This document shows, piece after piece, positions 7,784 through 16,337 of a DNA stretch of 56,209 nucleotides. How positions within the stretch are numbered: the stretch's first letter is position 1; the number at the start of each line of letters is the position of its first letter. The stretch spans positions 1 through 56,209 of the forward strand of contig SXMG01000022.1 in assembly GCA_005778835.1 (NCBI GenBank), in the 5' to 3' direction. The notes below the pieces were generated by a model. The model saw only the letters and a list, made by a program, of their open reading frames with translations, ran no database searches and was not told the DNA's origin. Origin of the DNA: Actinomycetota bacterium (GTDB lineage: Bacteria; Actinomycetota; Actinomycetes; Actinomycetales; Microbacteriaceae). Made by a program: the position numbers and the translations under genes.

Positions 7784-9002
7784 GAACGACCGGCCGAACG
7801 GTCTCGCCGCGCTCGACCGCGACCGGCACGACCTCGCCGCCCACGCGCAGGGCGTAGTCACCCGCGAAGCCCTCGATGACGATCGCCCCGTCGGCGTCGG
7901 TGACGAGCACGGCCTCGGGCATCCACCACTCCTCGCGCAGCAGCGCGTGCAGCGCGTCGTACGAGGGCTTGCGGGTGCCGTCGGCGCGCAGCAGCCCGAC
8001 CGGTGCGCCGAGCCAGGCGCCGCGATCGGTGAGCCCCCAGTAGGTGATCGACTCGACCGCGGGGTGGGCGACGAGCAGGCGGTAGTGCGCCTCGATGTCG
8101 CGGGCCTGTCGCCGCTCGCCCTCGGGCGTCGACGGCCAGCTCGCGGGCGCATAGTCGTTGAGGTCGACGATGTCGCGGGGCATGAGGTCGCCCGACACGA
8201 TCGTCGTCTCGGTGAAGTGCAACGGCAGGCCGAACTGCGCGAAGCGGTCGGCGATCGCCACGAGCTCGGCTCCGCGGAAGCCCTGGTGCATGTGGGTCTG
8301 AATGCCGATGGCGTCGAGCGCGACGCCCGCCTGCAGCACCTCGTCGATCAGCCGCACGTAGTCGGCCGAGAGGTCGAAATCGTTGATGAGCAGCCTCACG
8401 GCCGGGTCGCCCCGGCGAGCCTCGTCGAACACGGCGCGCACGAGCTCGACTCGGCCGCGCTCGCGGCACAGGCGGCTGACCGCGTTCGGCACCCCGTCGG
8501 TCTCGTTCTCGAAGACCGGCATGATGACGACTTCGTTGATGACATCCCACTCGTCGACGAGCCCGGCGAAGTCGGTCACCTCACGCCGCACGCGCGCGAG
8601 CACGCGGCGCTCGACCTCGTCGGTCGGCAGGGCGTCGAGCCACGCCGCCTTGACGGTGTGCCACACGAGCGGGTGCCCCTTGACGCGCACGCCGCGGTCG
8701 CGCAACCACCGCGCGGTCGTGCGCAGGGCGTCGGTGCGCAGCTGCCCGGGTTCGGGCTCGAAGTCTCCCCAGTAGAACGGCAGCACGCCGAGGCCGAAGA
8801 GCGCGAGCCAGTCGTCGGCGAGGCGAGCATCCTGCGGTGCACGGCCGTTCGCGTGCTCGATGAGATCGAAAGCGATGCACCCGAACCCGAAGGCGTGGCG
8901 CACCTGCTCGACCCGCACCTCACGGCCGGCGACGGGCGCACCCGCCCCGTCGGTGATGACGACGCGTGTGCGGCCTCGTCGGTGAGCGACGGGGTCGGTC
9001 AC
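7773..9002 (-). CDS. Intracellular GH10 endo-1,4-beta-xylanase
   Basis: A 409-residue glycoside hydrolase family 10 protein that would hydrolyse beta-1,4-xylosidic bonds. After a short beta-rich N-terminal segment (VRHAFGFGCIAFDL), the TIM barrel shows HPLVWH, the acid/base motif DEWDVINE (Glu157) and the nucleophile motif LHFTETT (Glu265), and it ends with SITYWGLTDRGAW. There is no signal peptide, so it acts in the cytoplasm on imported oligosaccharides. It starts with a GTG whose last two bases lie in the stop codon of the upstream GH3 gene (GTGA overlap), implying translational coupling, and it is the last gene of the operon beginning at 14538. Confidence 0.93.
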   Translation of the reverse strand: MTDPVAHRRGRTRVVITDGAGAPVAGREVRVEQVRHAFGFGCIAFDLIEHANGRAPQDARLADDWLALFGLGVLPFYWGDFEPEPGQLRTDALRTTARWLRDRGVRVKGHPLVWHTVKAAWLDALPTDEVERRVLARVRREVTDFAGLVDEWDVINEVVIMPVFENETDGVPNAVSRLCRERGRVELVRAVFDEARRGDPAVRLLINDFDLSADYVRLIDEVLQAGVALDAIGIQTHMHQGFRGAELVAIADRFAQFGLPLHFTETTIVSGDLMPRDIVDLNDYAPASWPSTPEGERRQARDIEAHYRLLVAHPAVESITYWGLTDRGAWLGAPVGLLRADGTRKPSYDALHALLREEWWMPEAVLVTDADGAIVIEGFAGDYALRVGGEVVPVAVERGETVRPVVLRG

Positions 9003-11374
9003 CCGCCGACCTGCGCGAGCTCGAATCGCGGATGCAGTGCTCGATCGCGCCCCATCACCCGAGTCTCGCCCGTGACGGCGATGGTCGTCGAGAGGGGAAT
9101 ATCGGCGCTCGACCGACCGAAGCCCAGCACGATGTCGCCGGGCTCGACGATGCGCTCGCCGTCACGACTCGTGAAGCTCGTGAGCGCGAGCGGCACCGAG
9201 ACGGCCACGCGCACGCTCGACCTGGCAGGAACGGTCACGCGCTGGAAGCCGACGAGCCGCTGCACGGGCCGCACGACGCTCGCGACCGGGTCGTGCAGAT
9301 AGAGCTGCACGACGTCGGTCACCGCGCGGTCGCCCGCGTTGACGAGCTTCATCGAGAGCACGACCTCGCCGTCGGTCGGCACCTCGCGGTCGGGGCACTC
9401 GAGGTCGGTCCAGACCAGCTCGCCGTAGCCGAGGCCGTGCCCGAAGGGGTAGGCCGCCGTCGGGTCGATGTTCGAGACGTCGCTCGCCTGGGCGAGAGGC
9501 GCGGCGAGGTAGGTCGTCGGCTGAACGCCGGCATGGGCGGGGATGCTCACCGGCAGTCGCCCCGAGGGCGAGACGCGCCCGCTCAGCACGCCGGCGATCG
9601 CCGCCGCACCCTCTTCGCCGGGGAAGAACGTCTGCACGATGGCCGCCGCCCGCTCGGGCGCACGGCCGAGCGCATAGGGACGCCCCGACAGCAGTACGAG
9701 CACGACCGGGGTGCCCGAGTCGAGCACCGCGTCGAGCAGCTGCTGCTGCGCGCCCGGCAGCGCGAGGTCGGGAGCATCGCAGCCTTCGCCGCTCGTGCCG
9801 CGACCGAAGAGCCCGGCGCGGTCGCCGAGCACGACGACCGCCACCTCGGCGTCGCGGGCGGCGGCGACGGCGGCCGCGATGCCGCCGAGGTCGCCGTCGT
9901 CGATGCCCGTGCCGCGCTCGCGCAAGAACTCGGCATCGGCGAACTCGGCACGCAGCGCCTCGGCCACGGTCGCAATCTCGATGCCCATCGCCACGCCCTC
10001 GTGCTGCGTGACGACGTGGGTCGGAAACGAGTAGCAGCCGAGCATCGCGTAGGGGTCATCGGCGTTGGGTCCGATGAGCGCGATGCGGGCTGGCGAGGCG
10101 AGAGGCAGCGTGCCGCCCTCGTTGCGCACGAGCACGACCGCCTGCTCGGCGAGCTCGCGCGCGAGCGCGCGGTTGATCGGCGGATCGAGGTCGATCGTGC
10201 CGCGCGCGGCATCGAAGTCACTCGCGGTGAGCGCAGCGGGCGCCGCTTGCCAGTCGGCGTCGAGCAGACCGAGCTGCAGCTTCTGCAGCAGCACGCGTCG
10301 CAGAGCCCGGTCGACGAGCGCCTCGTCGACGATGCCCTGCTCGACGGCCGAGCGCAACGGATCGCCGAACGTCTTGACCGTCGGCAGCTCGACGTCGATG
10401 CCGGCCTCGAGCGCCGAGGCGGCGGCCTCGGCCCACGTCGAGGCCGTGCCGTGCAGCAGGCGCAGGAACGCGATCGCGAAGTAGTCGGCGACGACCGTGC
10501 CCGTGAAGCCCCAGTCGTCACGCAGCAGCTCGGTGAGCAGTCGGCGATCAGCCGCGCTCGGCACCCCGTCGAGGTCGCTGTACGAGTTCATGACGCTGCG
10601 CGCCCCGCCCTCGCGCACGGCCATCTCGAACGGCGGCAGCAGCACGTCGGCGAGCTCGCGCGGGCCGATCGACACGGGCGCGAGGTTGCGCCCCGCGCGC
10701 GAGGCCGAGTAGCCGACGAAGTGCTTGAGGGTCGCGACGATGCCCGCCGATTCGAGCCCGCGCACGTAGGCGGTGCCGACGGTGCCGACGAGATAGGGAT
10801 CTTCGCCGATGGTCTCTTCGACACGGCCCCATCGAGCATCCCGCACCACATCGAGCACCGGAGCGAGCCCCTGGTGAATGCCCACCGATCGCATGTCGTC
10901 GCCGATGCGGTGCGCCATGCGCTCGACGAGCTCGGCGTTGAAGGTCGCCCCCCAGCTGAGCGGCACCGGGTAAGCGGTCGCGCCCCAGGCGGCGAAGCCG
11001 GCGAGGCACTCCTCGTGCGCCATCGCCGGAATACCGAACCGGCCGCGCTCGACGATGCGACGCTGCGTGGTCGCGAGCGACAGCGCTGCGACTCCGGCGT
11101 CGACCGGGGCGGTGCCGAAGGGGCGCGTGAGCTGGCCCAGGCCGTGCTCGATGAGGGCATCGAGATCGACCGCGTCGTCAAGGTCGTGCTGGTGCGGGGC
11201 GACGTCGCCGCCCCCCGTGTCGGCGCCGACCCACACCCCGTAGAGCTGGGCGAGCTTCTCGGTGAGGGTCATCGCGGCGACGAGCGCCTCGACGCGGTCG
11301 GCGGGGTCGAGCGAGCGGTCATGCCACGGCGCGACCCCCGCCGCGAGTGTCGGCGGGGTGCTGTGCACGGTCAT
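8999..11374 (-). CDS. GH3 beta-xylosidase/beta-glucosidase
   Basis: A 791-residue family 3 glycoside hydrolase. The N-terminal TIM barrel carries WGRVEETIGEDPYL (residues ~182-195), LKHFVGY (Lys217-His218) and the nucleophile motif TVVADYF (Asp297), with Ala where many members have Ser before Asp. The alpha/beta sandwich domain is followed by a fibronectin III-like C-terminal domain beginning near DVVQLYLHDPVASVVRPV. No signal peptide is present, so it is cytoplasmic. The ATG at 11374 overlaps the permease stop (ATGA). The operon partners (GH10, sugar transporter) and nearby xylAB argue for removal of xylose from xylo-oligosaccharides; beta-glucosidase activity cannot be excluded from sequence. 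Confidence 0.93.
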   Translation of the reverse strand: MTVHSTPPTLAAGVAPWHDRSLDPADRVEALVAAMTLTEKLAQLYGVWVGADTGGGDVAPHQHDLDDAVDLDALIEHGLGQLTRPFGTAPVDAGVAALSLATTQRRIVERGRFGIPAMAHEECLAGFAAWGATAYPVPLSWGATFNAELVERMAHRIGDDMRSVGIHQGLAPVLDVVRDARWGRVEETIGEDPYLVGTVGTAYVRGLESAGIVATLKHFVGYSASRAGRNLAPVSIGPRELADVLLPPFEMAVREGGARSVMNSYSDLDGVPSAADRRLLTELLRDDWGFTGTVVADYFAIAFLRLLHGTASTWAEAAASALEAGIDVELPTVKTFGDPLRSAVEQGIVDEALVDRALRRVLLQKLQLGLLDADWQAAPAALTASDFDAARGTIDLDPPINRALARELAEQAVVLVRNEGGTLPLASPARIALIGPNADDPYAMLGCYSFPTHVVTQHEGVAMGIEIATVAEALRAEFADAEFLRERGTGIDDGDLGGIAAAVAAARDAEVAVVVLGDRAGLFGRGTSGEGCDAPDLALPGAQQQLLDAVLDSGTPVVLVLLSGRPYALGRAPERAAAIVQTFFPGEEGAAAIAGVLSGRVSPSGRLPVSIPAHAGVQPTTYLAAPLAQASDVSNIDPTAAYPFGHGLGYGELVWTDLECPDREVPTDGEVVLSMKLVNAGDRAVTDVVQLYLHDPVASVVRPVQRLVGFQRVTVPARSSVRVAVSVPLALTSFTSRDGERIVEPGDIVLGFGRSSADIPLSTTIAVTGETRVMGRDRALHPRFELAQVGG

Positions 11375-12264
11375 CCCTTCACCGCCCCCGTGAGGCCGCC
11401 GACGATGCGCTTCTCGGCCGCGAGGAAGAACGCAAGCGCGGGCAGCATCGAGAGCGAGGTGTAGGCGAGCACGGCCCCGGTGTCGGCCGAGTACTGGGTC
11501 GAGAACTGCTGCACCCCGAGCGGCAGGGTCCACAAGTCTTGCGGCATGCCGCCCGCGGCGAGCACGAGCAGTGGCAGCAGGTAGGCGTTCCAACTGTTCA
11601 CGAAGGCCAGCACGCCCACCGTCACGAGCCCGGGGGCCGACAGCGGCAGCATGATGCGCCAGAAGAAGCCGATGCGCGTCGCGCCGTCGATGACCGCCGC
11701 CTCTTCGAGTTCGGGCGGGATGGCGCGCAGAAACGGCACGAGGATGATGATCGTGACGGGCAGCGCGAACGCCACCTGCGGAATGATGAGCCCGATGAAG
11801 GTGCCCTGCAGCCCGATGTCGCGCAGCAGCACCGAGAGCGGCAGCGCCGCCACCGTCAAGGGGAACATGAGGCCCGCGGCGAACAGCGAGTAGAGGAAGG
11901 CGCGACCGCGGAAGGTGTAGCGCGCGATCACGAAGGCCGCCATCACGCCGAGCACGACGGTGCCGAGCGTCGTGCCGAGGCCGACGAGCGACGACGAGAA
12001 CACCGAGCCCCAGAAACGGGTCGAGGTGAGCACGCCGATGTAGCTGTCGAGCGACCACGGGTTCGGAAAACCCGCGGGGTCGGCGTTGATGTCGGCGGTC
12101 GTGCGGAAGCCGCCGATCCAGATGTACGCCACGGGAGCCACCGAGGCGACCACGACGATCGCCGCGACGAGGTACACCCAGGGCTGGCCCCAGTCGAAGG
12201 CCTTGCGGCGCTTCATCGGGCGGGCCGCGCGGGCGGCGGCGGGCGTGGTCAGTGTCGTCGTCAT
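11371..12264 (-). CDS. CUT1 ABC sugar transporter permease (MalG type)
   Basis: A 297-residue inner-membrane permease with six predicted helices. The EAA loop that contacts the ATPase is readable as ELEEAAVIDGATRIGFFWRI near residue 190. It begins 1 nt after the stop of the MalF-type permease and overlaps the GH3 start by 4 nt, so it belongs to the xylo-oligosaccharide uptake operon. No ATPase gene is linked; like other CUT1 systems in actinobacteria it would need a shared MsmK-type ATPase encoded elsewhere. Xylo-oligosaccharide specificity is inferred from context. Confidence 0.92.
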   Translation of the reverse strand: MTTTLTTPAAARAARPMKRRKAFDWGQPWVYLVAAIVVVASVAPVAYIWIGGFRTTADINADPAGFPNPWSLDSYIGVLTSTRFWGSVFSSSLVGLGTTLGTVVLGVMAAFVIARYTFRGRAFLYSLFAAGLMFPLTVAALPLSVLLRDIGLQGTFIGLIIPQVAFALPVTIIILVPFLRAIPPELEEAAVIDGATRIGFFWRIMLPLSAPGLVTVGVLAFVNSWNAYLLPLLVLAAGGMPQDLWTLPLGVQQFSTQYSADTGAVLAYTSLSMLPALAFFLAAEKRIVGGLTGAVKG

Positions 12265-12265
12265 G

Positions 12266-13237
12266 TCAGCGCACCCCGCTCGTCACAGCACCGGCCAGAT
12301 CTCGACGCATCGCGAACCGCTGGTAGACCAGGGCCACCGCGAGCGAGATCACGAAGAGAATCACGGCGATCGCGCTGCCGTAGCCGTACTGCCCCTGCCC
12401 GTACTGGATCAGGTAGACGGCCATCGTGTTGGTCGCACCGACCGGGCCGCCCTTCGTGGTCACCCAGACCATGTCGAAGAGCTGCAGCGAGCCGATCATC
12501 GACAAGAAGATCCAAATGCGGATGGTCGGGGCCAGCAAGGGCAGGGTGATGCGCGTCTGGATCTGCCACCAGTTGGCGCCGTCGATCGCGGCGGCCTCGT
12601 GCAGTTCTTCGGGCACGCCCTGCAGGCCGGCGAGCATGAGCAGAATGGCGAATCCCAGATACTTCCAGGTCAGGATGCTGAACATCACCCACAGCGCGAT
12701 GTCGGGGTTGGCGAGCCACGGCTGCGTGAACTCGCCCAGCCCCATGGCCTCGAGCAGCGCGTTGACGCCGCCGCGGGGCGAGAGCAGCAGCTTCCAGGAG
12801 AGGCCCGCGATGACTTCGGCGAGCACGTAGGGAACGAAGATGAGGGCGCGGATGACGCTGCGGCCGGGCAGCTTGCGGTTGAGCAGCAGGGCGATGCTGA
12901 TCGCGAGCGGGCCCTGGATGAGCACGGAGGCGATGAGGATCGTGAAGTTGTTGCCGATGGCCGTGAGGAAGAGGGGGTCGGTCAGGGCGCGCACGTAGTT
13001 GTCGAGGCCGATGAAGCGCTCGAGGGGGCCGAGGCCGTTCCAGTTGTAGAGGCTGTAGACCCCGGCGAGCACGACCGGGGCGATCACGAACGTCACGAAG
13101 ACGATCAGGGCGGGGCCGGCGAAGAGCGCGATCTCGAGCCACTTGCGGCCCGTGCCGGCGCGACGCCGCGCGGGGGCGGCAGGAGTGGGGGCAGGGCCCG
13201 CGGAGACCGCGGGCCCTGCCGTCAGGTGATGGGTCAT
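12266..13237 (-). CDS. CUT1 ABC sugar transporter permease (MalF type)
   Basis: A 323-residue inner-membrane protein. A proline/alanine-rich cytoplasmic N-terminus (residues 1-32) precedes the first helix (IALFAGPALIVFVTFVIAPV), and the EAA loop reads ELHEAAAIDGANWWQIQ near residue 215. It is 8 nt downstream of the binding-protein gene and 1 nt upstream of its partner permease. Together they would form the membrane channel for the imported xylo-oligosaccharide. Confidence 0.92.
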   Translation of the reverse strand: MTHHLTAGPAVSAGPAPTPAAPARRRAGTGRKWLEIALFAGPALIVFVTFVIAPVVLAGVYSLYNWNGLGPLERFIGLDNYVRALTDPLFLTAIGNNFTILIASVLIQGPLAISIALLLNRKLPGRSVIRALIFVPYVLAEVIAGLSWKLLLSPRGGVNALLEAMGLGEFTQPWLANPDIALWVMFSILTWKYLGFAILLMLAGLQGVPEELHEAAAIDGANWWQIQTRITLPLLAPTIRIWIFLSMIGSLQLFDMVWVTTKGGPVGATNTMAVYLIQYGQGQYGYGSAIAVILFVISLAVALVYQRFAMRRDLAGAVTSGVR

Positions 13238-13245
13238 GGTGAGGG

Positions 13246-14538
13246 CTACAGCGCGGCGGCCGTGTCCTTCAGTGCCGTGACCACGTCCTCCGGGGTACCG
13301 ACACCACCGAAGATGTTGACGATCGCCTGGTTGAGCGGGTTGCCGAACTCCGGGCCGAGCGCGCTGTCGAGCCAGAGCTGCACGAACGACGATCCGGCGA
13401 GGCCGTCGGCGATCTGCTGCAGGTTCGGGTCTTCCAGGCTGTCGGCGGCCGCGGGGTGAGCCGCGATGCCGGCGCCGGTCTCGGCGAAGCGCTGCTGCAC
13501 CTCGGCGCTGTGGATGTACTTCAGCAGCTCGACGGCGATGTCAGGTGCGTCGGCGCTGACTCCGAAGCCGTCGCCGCCGCCCATCGTGACCGTCGGGTCG
13601 CCCTCGCCACCGGCGACGGTGGGGAAGGGGAACCAGCTGAGGAACTCCGGAACCTCGGCATCGGCCGTGAGCGAGCCGATGACGCCCGAGTTCCACGGAC
13701 CCATGAACTCCATCGCCACGTTGCCGTTGGCGACGAGACCGGCAGAGCTGTCGGCACCCGTCTGCGCGGGCGTCGCGAGGAAGCCGTCGTTGAAGGGCTC
13801 GGTCTCGAGGAAGGCCTCGAGGTTCTCGCCCGCCTCGACCCAGCACGGGTCGTCGAAGTCGCGGGCAGGGATCGCCGACTGCAGGGTCTCGACCGAGCAG
13901 GCATTGAGCGCGAACTGGTACCACCAGTGACCGGCGGGCCACAGGTCGCCCGCGCCGACGGCGAGGGGCGTGATGCCCTCGGCCTTGAGCGCCTCGTTCG
14001 CATCGATGAGGTCGTCGAGCGTCTCGGGCGCCGAGTCGATGCCCGCCTGCGCGAACAGCTCGGTGTTGTACCAGATGCCCGTGATGCCGAACGAGAAGGG
14101 CAGCGCGTACTGGCGGCCGTCGACCTGCCAGGGAGCGGTGGCTCCACCGATCTCGGCGATCAGGTCGGCAGCGTCATCCGTGAGGTCGCGCAGATAGCCC
14201 GCCTCGGCCTGGGCGCGCACTTCGCCGCCCGGCCACACCTGGAAGACATCCGGTGCGTCGCCCGACTGCAGCGCGTTCGGAATGAGCGTGCGCTGCAGGT
14301 CTTCGTTCTGGTACCCGGTCACCTCGACGGTGACGCCGGGGTTGGCCGCCTCGAACTCGGCGGCGACGTCTGCCCACAACCCTTGCAGCGGGTCAGACGT
14401 GGCGTTGTGCCACCAGCGGATGGTGACGTTGTCACCCTCACCGGCGGTGTCGTCGGAGGGCGCGCACGCCGCAAGTGCTCCGACCGTGACGCTGACGGCT
14501 GCGATCGCAGCCCAGCGGGTTGCTGCTCTCTTGTTCAT
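13246..14538 (-). CDS. Sugar-binding lipoprotein of CUT1 ABC transporter
   Basis: A 430-residue family 1 extracellular solute-binding protein. It has a lipoprotein signal peptide: basic MNKRAATR, a hydrophobic core, and the lipobox LAAC with Cys25 as the lipidated residue. The mature part carries a typical sugar-binding fold start (VTIRWWHNATSDPLQGLW). I start at the ATG at 14538, where GAGAGG lies 7 nt upstream; longer readings pass through the operator and promoter. It is first in a five-gene operon with two permeases, GH3 and GH10, under a near-consensus promoter and a LacI-type operator. Xylobiose or longer xylo-oligosaccharides are the likely ligands. Confidence 0.93.
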   Translation of the reverse strand: MNKRAATRWAAIAAVSVTVGALAACAPSDDTAGEGDNVTIRWWHNATSDPLQGLWADVAAEFEAANPGVTVEVTGYQNEDLQRTLIPNALQSGDAPDVFQVWPGGEVRAQAEAGYLRDLTDDAADLIAEIGGATAPWQVDGRQYALPFSFGITGIWYNTELFAQAGIDSAPETLDDLIDANEALKAEGITPLAVGAGDLWPAGHWWYQFALNACSVETLQSAIPARDFDDPCWVEAGENLEAFLETEPFNDGFLATPAQTGADSSAGLVANGNVAMEFMGPWNSGVIGSLTADAEVPEFLSWFPFPTVAGGEGDPTVTMGGGDGFGVSADAPDIAVELLKYIHSAEVQQRFAETGAGIAAHPAAADSLEDPNLQQIADGLAGSSFVQLWLDSALGPEFGNPLNQAIVNIFGGVGTPEDVVTALKDTAAAL

Positions 14539-14549
14539 CGTTGAACCTC

Positions 14550-14562
14550 TCGAAAGTTTCGA
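14550..14562. promoter_or_regulatory. LacI-type operator of the xylo-oligosaccharide operon
   Basis: TCGAAAGTTTCGA is a perfect 13-bp palindrome with 6-bp arms around a central G. It lies in the 5' untranslated region, about 25-35 nt after the predicted transcription start and 12 nt before the ATG at 14538. A further half-like CCGAAAGT is at 14571. The adjacent LacI gene (6728) is the best candidate binder. Confidence 0.75.
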
Positions 14563-14593
14563 CATCATTGCCGAAAGTGATCCGGACATCCCG

Positions 14594-14622
14594 AATATAC
14601 GTCGAGGGCTAATTGGTGTCAA
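14594..14622 (-). promoter_or_regulatory. Near-consensus promoter of the xylo-oligosaccharide operon
   Basis: On the minus strand TTGACA (14622-14617), a 17-nt spacer and TATATT (14599-14594) make the best housekeeping promoter in the window. A strong promoter with a repressor site just downstream implies tight substrate control. Confidence 0.8.
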
Positions 14623-14663
14623 CAACAACATATTTCGATCCGGTCACGGCGCGACGCCGCGGG

Positions 14664-15506
14664 TCAGAGCGGAACGCCGCGCGACGCGAGGTCGTCGACC
14701 AGGGCCTGGCGCAGTTCGTCGTCGACGTCTTCCGTCGTCGCGGCCATCGCATCGCGCACCGACTCGACTCGCGTCGAGCCGATCACAGGCCACAGGCCCG
14801 GCAGTGCGCCCAGCACCGCGGCGAGGGCGGCTCGGTGCACGGATAGTCCGCGCGCCGCCGCGAGCATCCACACTTTCGGCACGCGCGTCGCCAGAGGTGA
14901 CGCCCGGGGGCCGCCGAAGGGCGCGTAGGCGAAGAAGTCGATCCCCGCGTCACGGCAGTGGTGGTACTCGGTGAACGCGTCGACGCCGAGGCCGAGCCGG
15001 TTCTGCACCGCGTCGAGACGCGCGACGGCCATCGCCCGGTCGATCACCTCGACCGACGCGTTCGAAAGCCCGATCGCCCGTGCCACCCCTTCGTCGCGCA
15101 GCGCGGCGAGCGTGCGCACCGAGTCGTCGAGATCGTCGGCTCGGTCGGCGCGATGCAACAGGAGCAGATCGAGCGGCCCGCCGAGCAGCTCGACGCTGCG
15201 GGCCGCGTCAGCGCGCAGCCGTTCGGCGCTGCCGTCGCTGCTCCAGGCCGACGGCCCTGCGCGATAGTGGCCCGCCTTCGTGATGATCGGCATACCAGGC
15301 CGCAGCCGCCGGCCTTCCGCCGCCAGCCGCTCACCGACGCCGTCATCATCCATGCGTGCATACGCTCGCGCGGTGTCGAGGGCGACAGCTCCGCTGTTGA
15401 CGGCGGCCGCGATGACCTCGCGCGCATTCTCATCGGTCGCGCCCTCGTTGAGCACGAGGGCGGCGATGCCGAGCACGATGCCAGGTCTGTCGAGCACGGG
15501 TGTCAT
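14664..15506 (-). CDS. Aldo/keto reductase
   Basis: A 280-residue AKR-fold NADP(H)-dependent oxidoreductase. The catalytic tetrad is visible: Asp44 and Tyr49 in ALDTARAYAR, Lys77 in PIITKAGHY, and His118 in LLLLHRAD. The C-terminal cofactor region reads PVIGSTRVESVR. The family covers sugar and aldehyde reductases as well as D-threo-aldose (L-fucose) dehydrogenases; the substrate cannot be told from sequence. It is divergent from the FadR-type regulator at 15653 (146-bp gap) and read in the same direction as the transporter operon downstream, which has its own promoter. Confidence 0.88.
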   Translation of the reverse strand: MTPVLDRPGIVLGIAALVLNEGATDENAREVIAAAVNSGAVALDTARAYARMDDDGVGERLAAEGRRLRPGMPIITKAGHYRAGPSAWSSDGSAERLRADAARSVELLGGPLDLLLLHRADRADDLDDSVRTLAALRDEGVARAIGLSNASVEVIDRAMAVARLDAVQNRLGLGVDAFTEYHHCRDAGIDFFAYAPFGGPRASPLATRVPKVWMLAAARGLSVHRAALAAVLGALPGLWPVIGSTRVESVRDAMAATTEDVDDELRQALVDDLASRGVPL

Positions 15507-15623
15507 CGCCGGCGACCCGTCGTGCTGACCTCTGGCCGCTGCGCTGCGCTCATACTCTCGAGAGTAGACGGTCGGTGGTGCGACCCCGACGGCTCCCGTG
15601 CGCCGCTAAACTCTTTCGTGTAC

Positions 15624-15634
15624 TTGTATAACAA
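15624..15634. promoter_or_regulatory. FadR-subfamily operator
   Basis: TTGTATAACAA fits the general FadR-subfamily pattern TNGTNNNACNA with perfect 4-bp arms. It sits just upstream of the -10 element of the regulator-lldD operon, so autoregulation by the GntR protein at 15653 is likely. Confidence 0.65.
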
Positions 15635-15639
15635 TCTGC

Positions 15640-15645
15640 TACTGT
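15640..15645 (+). promoter_or_regulatory. -10 element of the gntR-lldD operon
   Basis: TACTGT is followed by 7 nt and the ATG at 15653, with no Shine-Dalgarno sequence: a leaderless arrangement. Confidence 0.5.
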
Positions 15646-15652
15646 CGCCCGC

Positions 15653-16333
15653 ATGAGCAGTGACGCCCTCGCCGTGACCCGCGTGCCCGATGCGGTGTAC
15701 GAGGCGCTGCGCGAGAGCATCCTGAACCAGAGCGAAGCGCCGGGCGCCGCCGTCACCGAGCAGGCCATCGCCGATCGTTTCGGCGTCGCTCGGCCGACCG
15801 CCAAAGTGGCGCTCGAGCGTCTCGTCGCCGACGGGCTGCTGCGGCGCACCGCCCACAAGACCGCGCGCGTTCCCGAGCTCACACGCGACGACATCGTCGA
15901 CCTCTACGCCAACCGCGCCATCGTCGAAGAGGCCGCGCTGCGCACTCTCGCTGCCGACGGCGTCGTTCCGCTCGCGGCGATCGCGGCGCAGCGGATGCTC
16001 GCCGACGCCGCGCGCGACGCCGCGAGTTCGGCCGCCACGACTCCGCTGGCGCGCGCCGACATCGCCTTTCACCGCGCCCTCGTCGAGGCGCAGCGCTCGC
16101 CCCGACTCGCCCGTCTGCACGCCCTGCTCATGGGCGAGATCGAGCTCTGCACCGGGCAGGTGCAGGCGCACCGACTGCTCGCCCTCGACGACGTCGTCGC
16201 CCAGCACCAGGGCATTCTCGACGCCGTCGCGGCCGCCGACCCCGAGCTCGCAGGCTCGCTCACGCGCGCTCATATAGAAGGAGCGCGCGACCGACTGCTC
16301 GCGCGTTACGACCAACACAGCACGAAGGACTAG
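15653..16333 (+). CDS. GntR-family regulator, FadR subfamily (LldR-like)
   Basis: A 226-residue protein with an N-terminal winged helix (residues ~10-70, [20 protein letters not shown]) and an all-helical FCD effector domain. The FCD metal-binding residues are suggested by [12 protein letters not shown] and [12 protein letters not shown]. It is followed after 4 nt by lldD, so the pair is an operon; family members beside lldD (LldR) answer to lactate, which is the likely effector here. A FadR-type palindrome lies in its promoter. It is divergent from an aldo/keto reductase, which it may also control. Confidence 0.88.
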   Translation: MSSDALAVTRVPDAVYEALRESILNQSEAPGAAVTEQAIADRFGVARPTAKVALERLVADGLLRRTAHKTARVPELTRDDIVDLYANRAIVEEAALRTLAADGVVPLAAIAAQRMLADAARDAASSAATTPLARADIAFHRALVEAQRSPRLARLHALLMGEIELCTGQVQAHRLLALDDVVAQHQGILDAVAAADPELAGSLTRAHIEGARDRLLARYDQHSTKD

Positions 16334-16337
16334 CCCC

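Noticed and set aside
8966-11464. An 832-codon open frame on the plus strand opposite GH3
   Set aside because: Its translation is Arg/Gly/Asp/His-rich without family motifs, and it lies antisense to a gene with intact GH3 active-site motifs. This is the usual GC-rich shadow.
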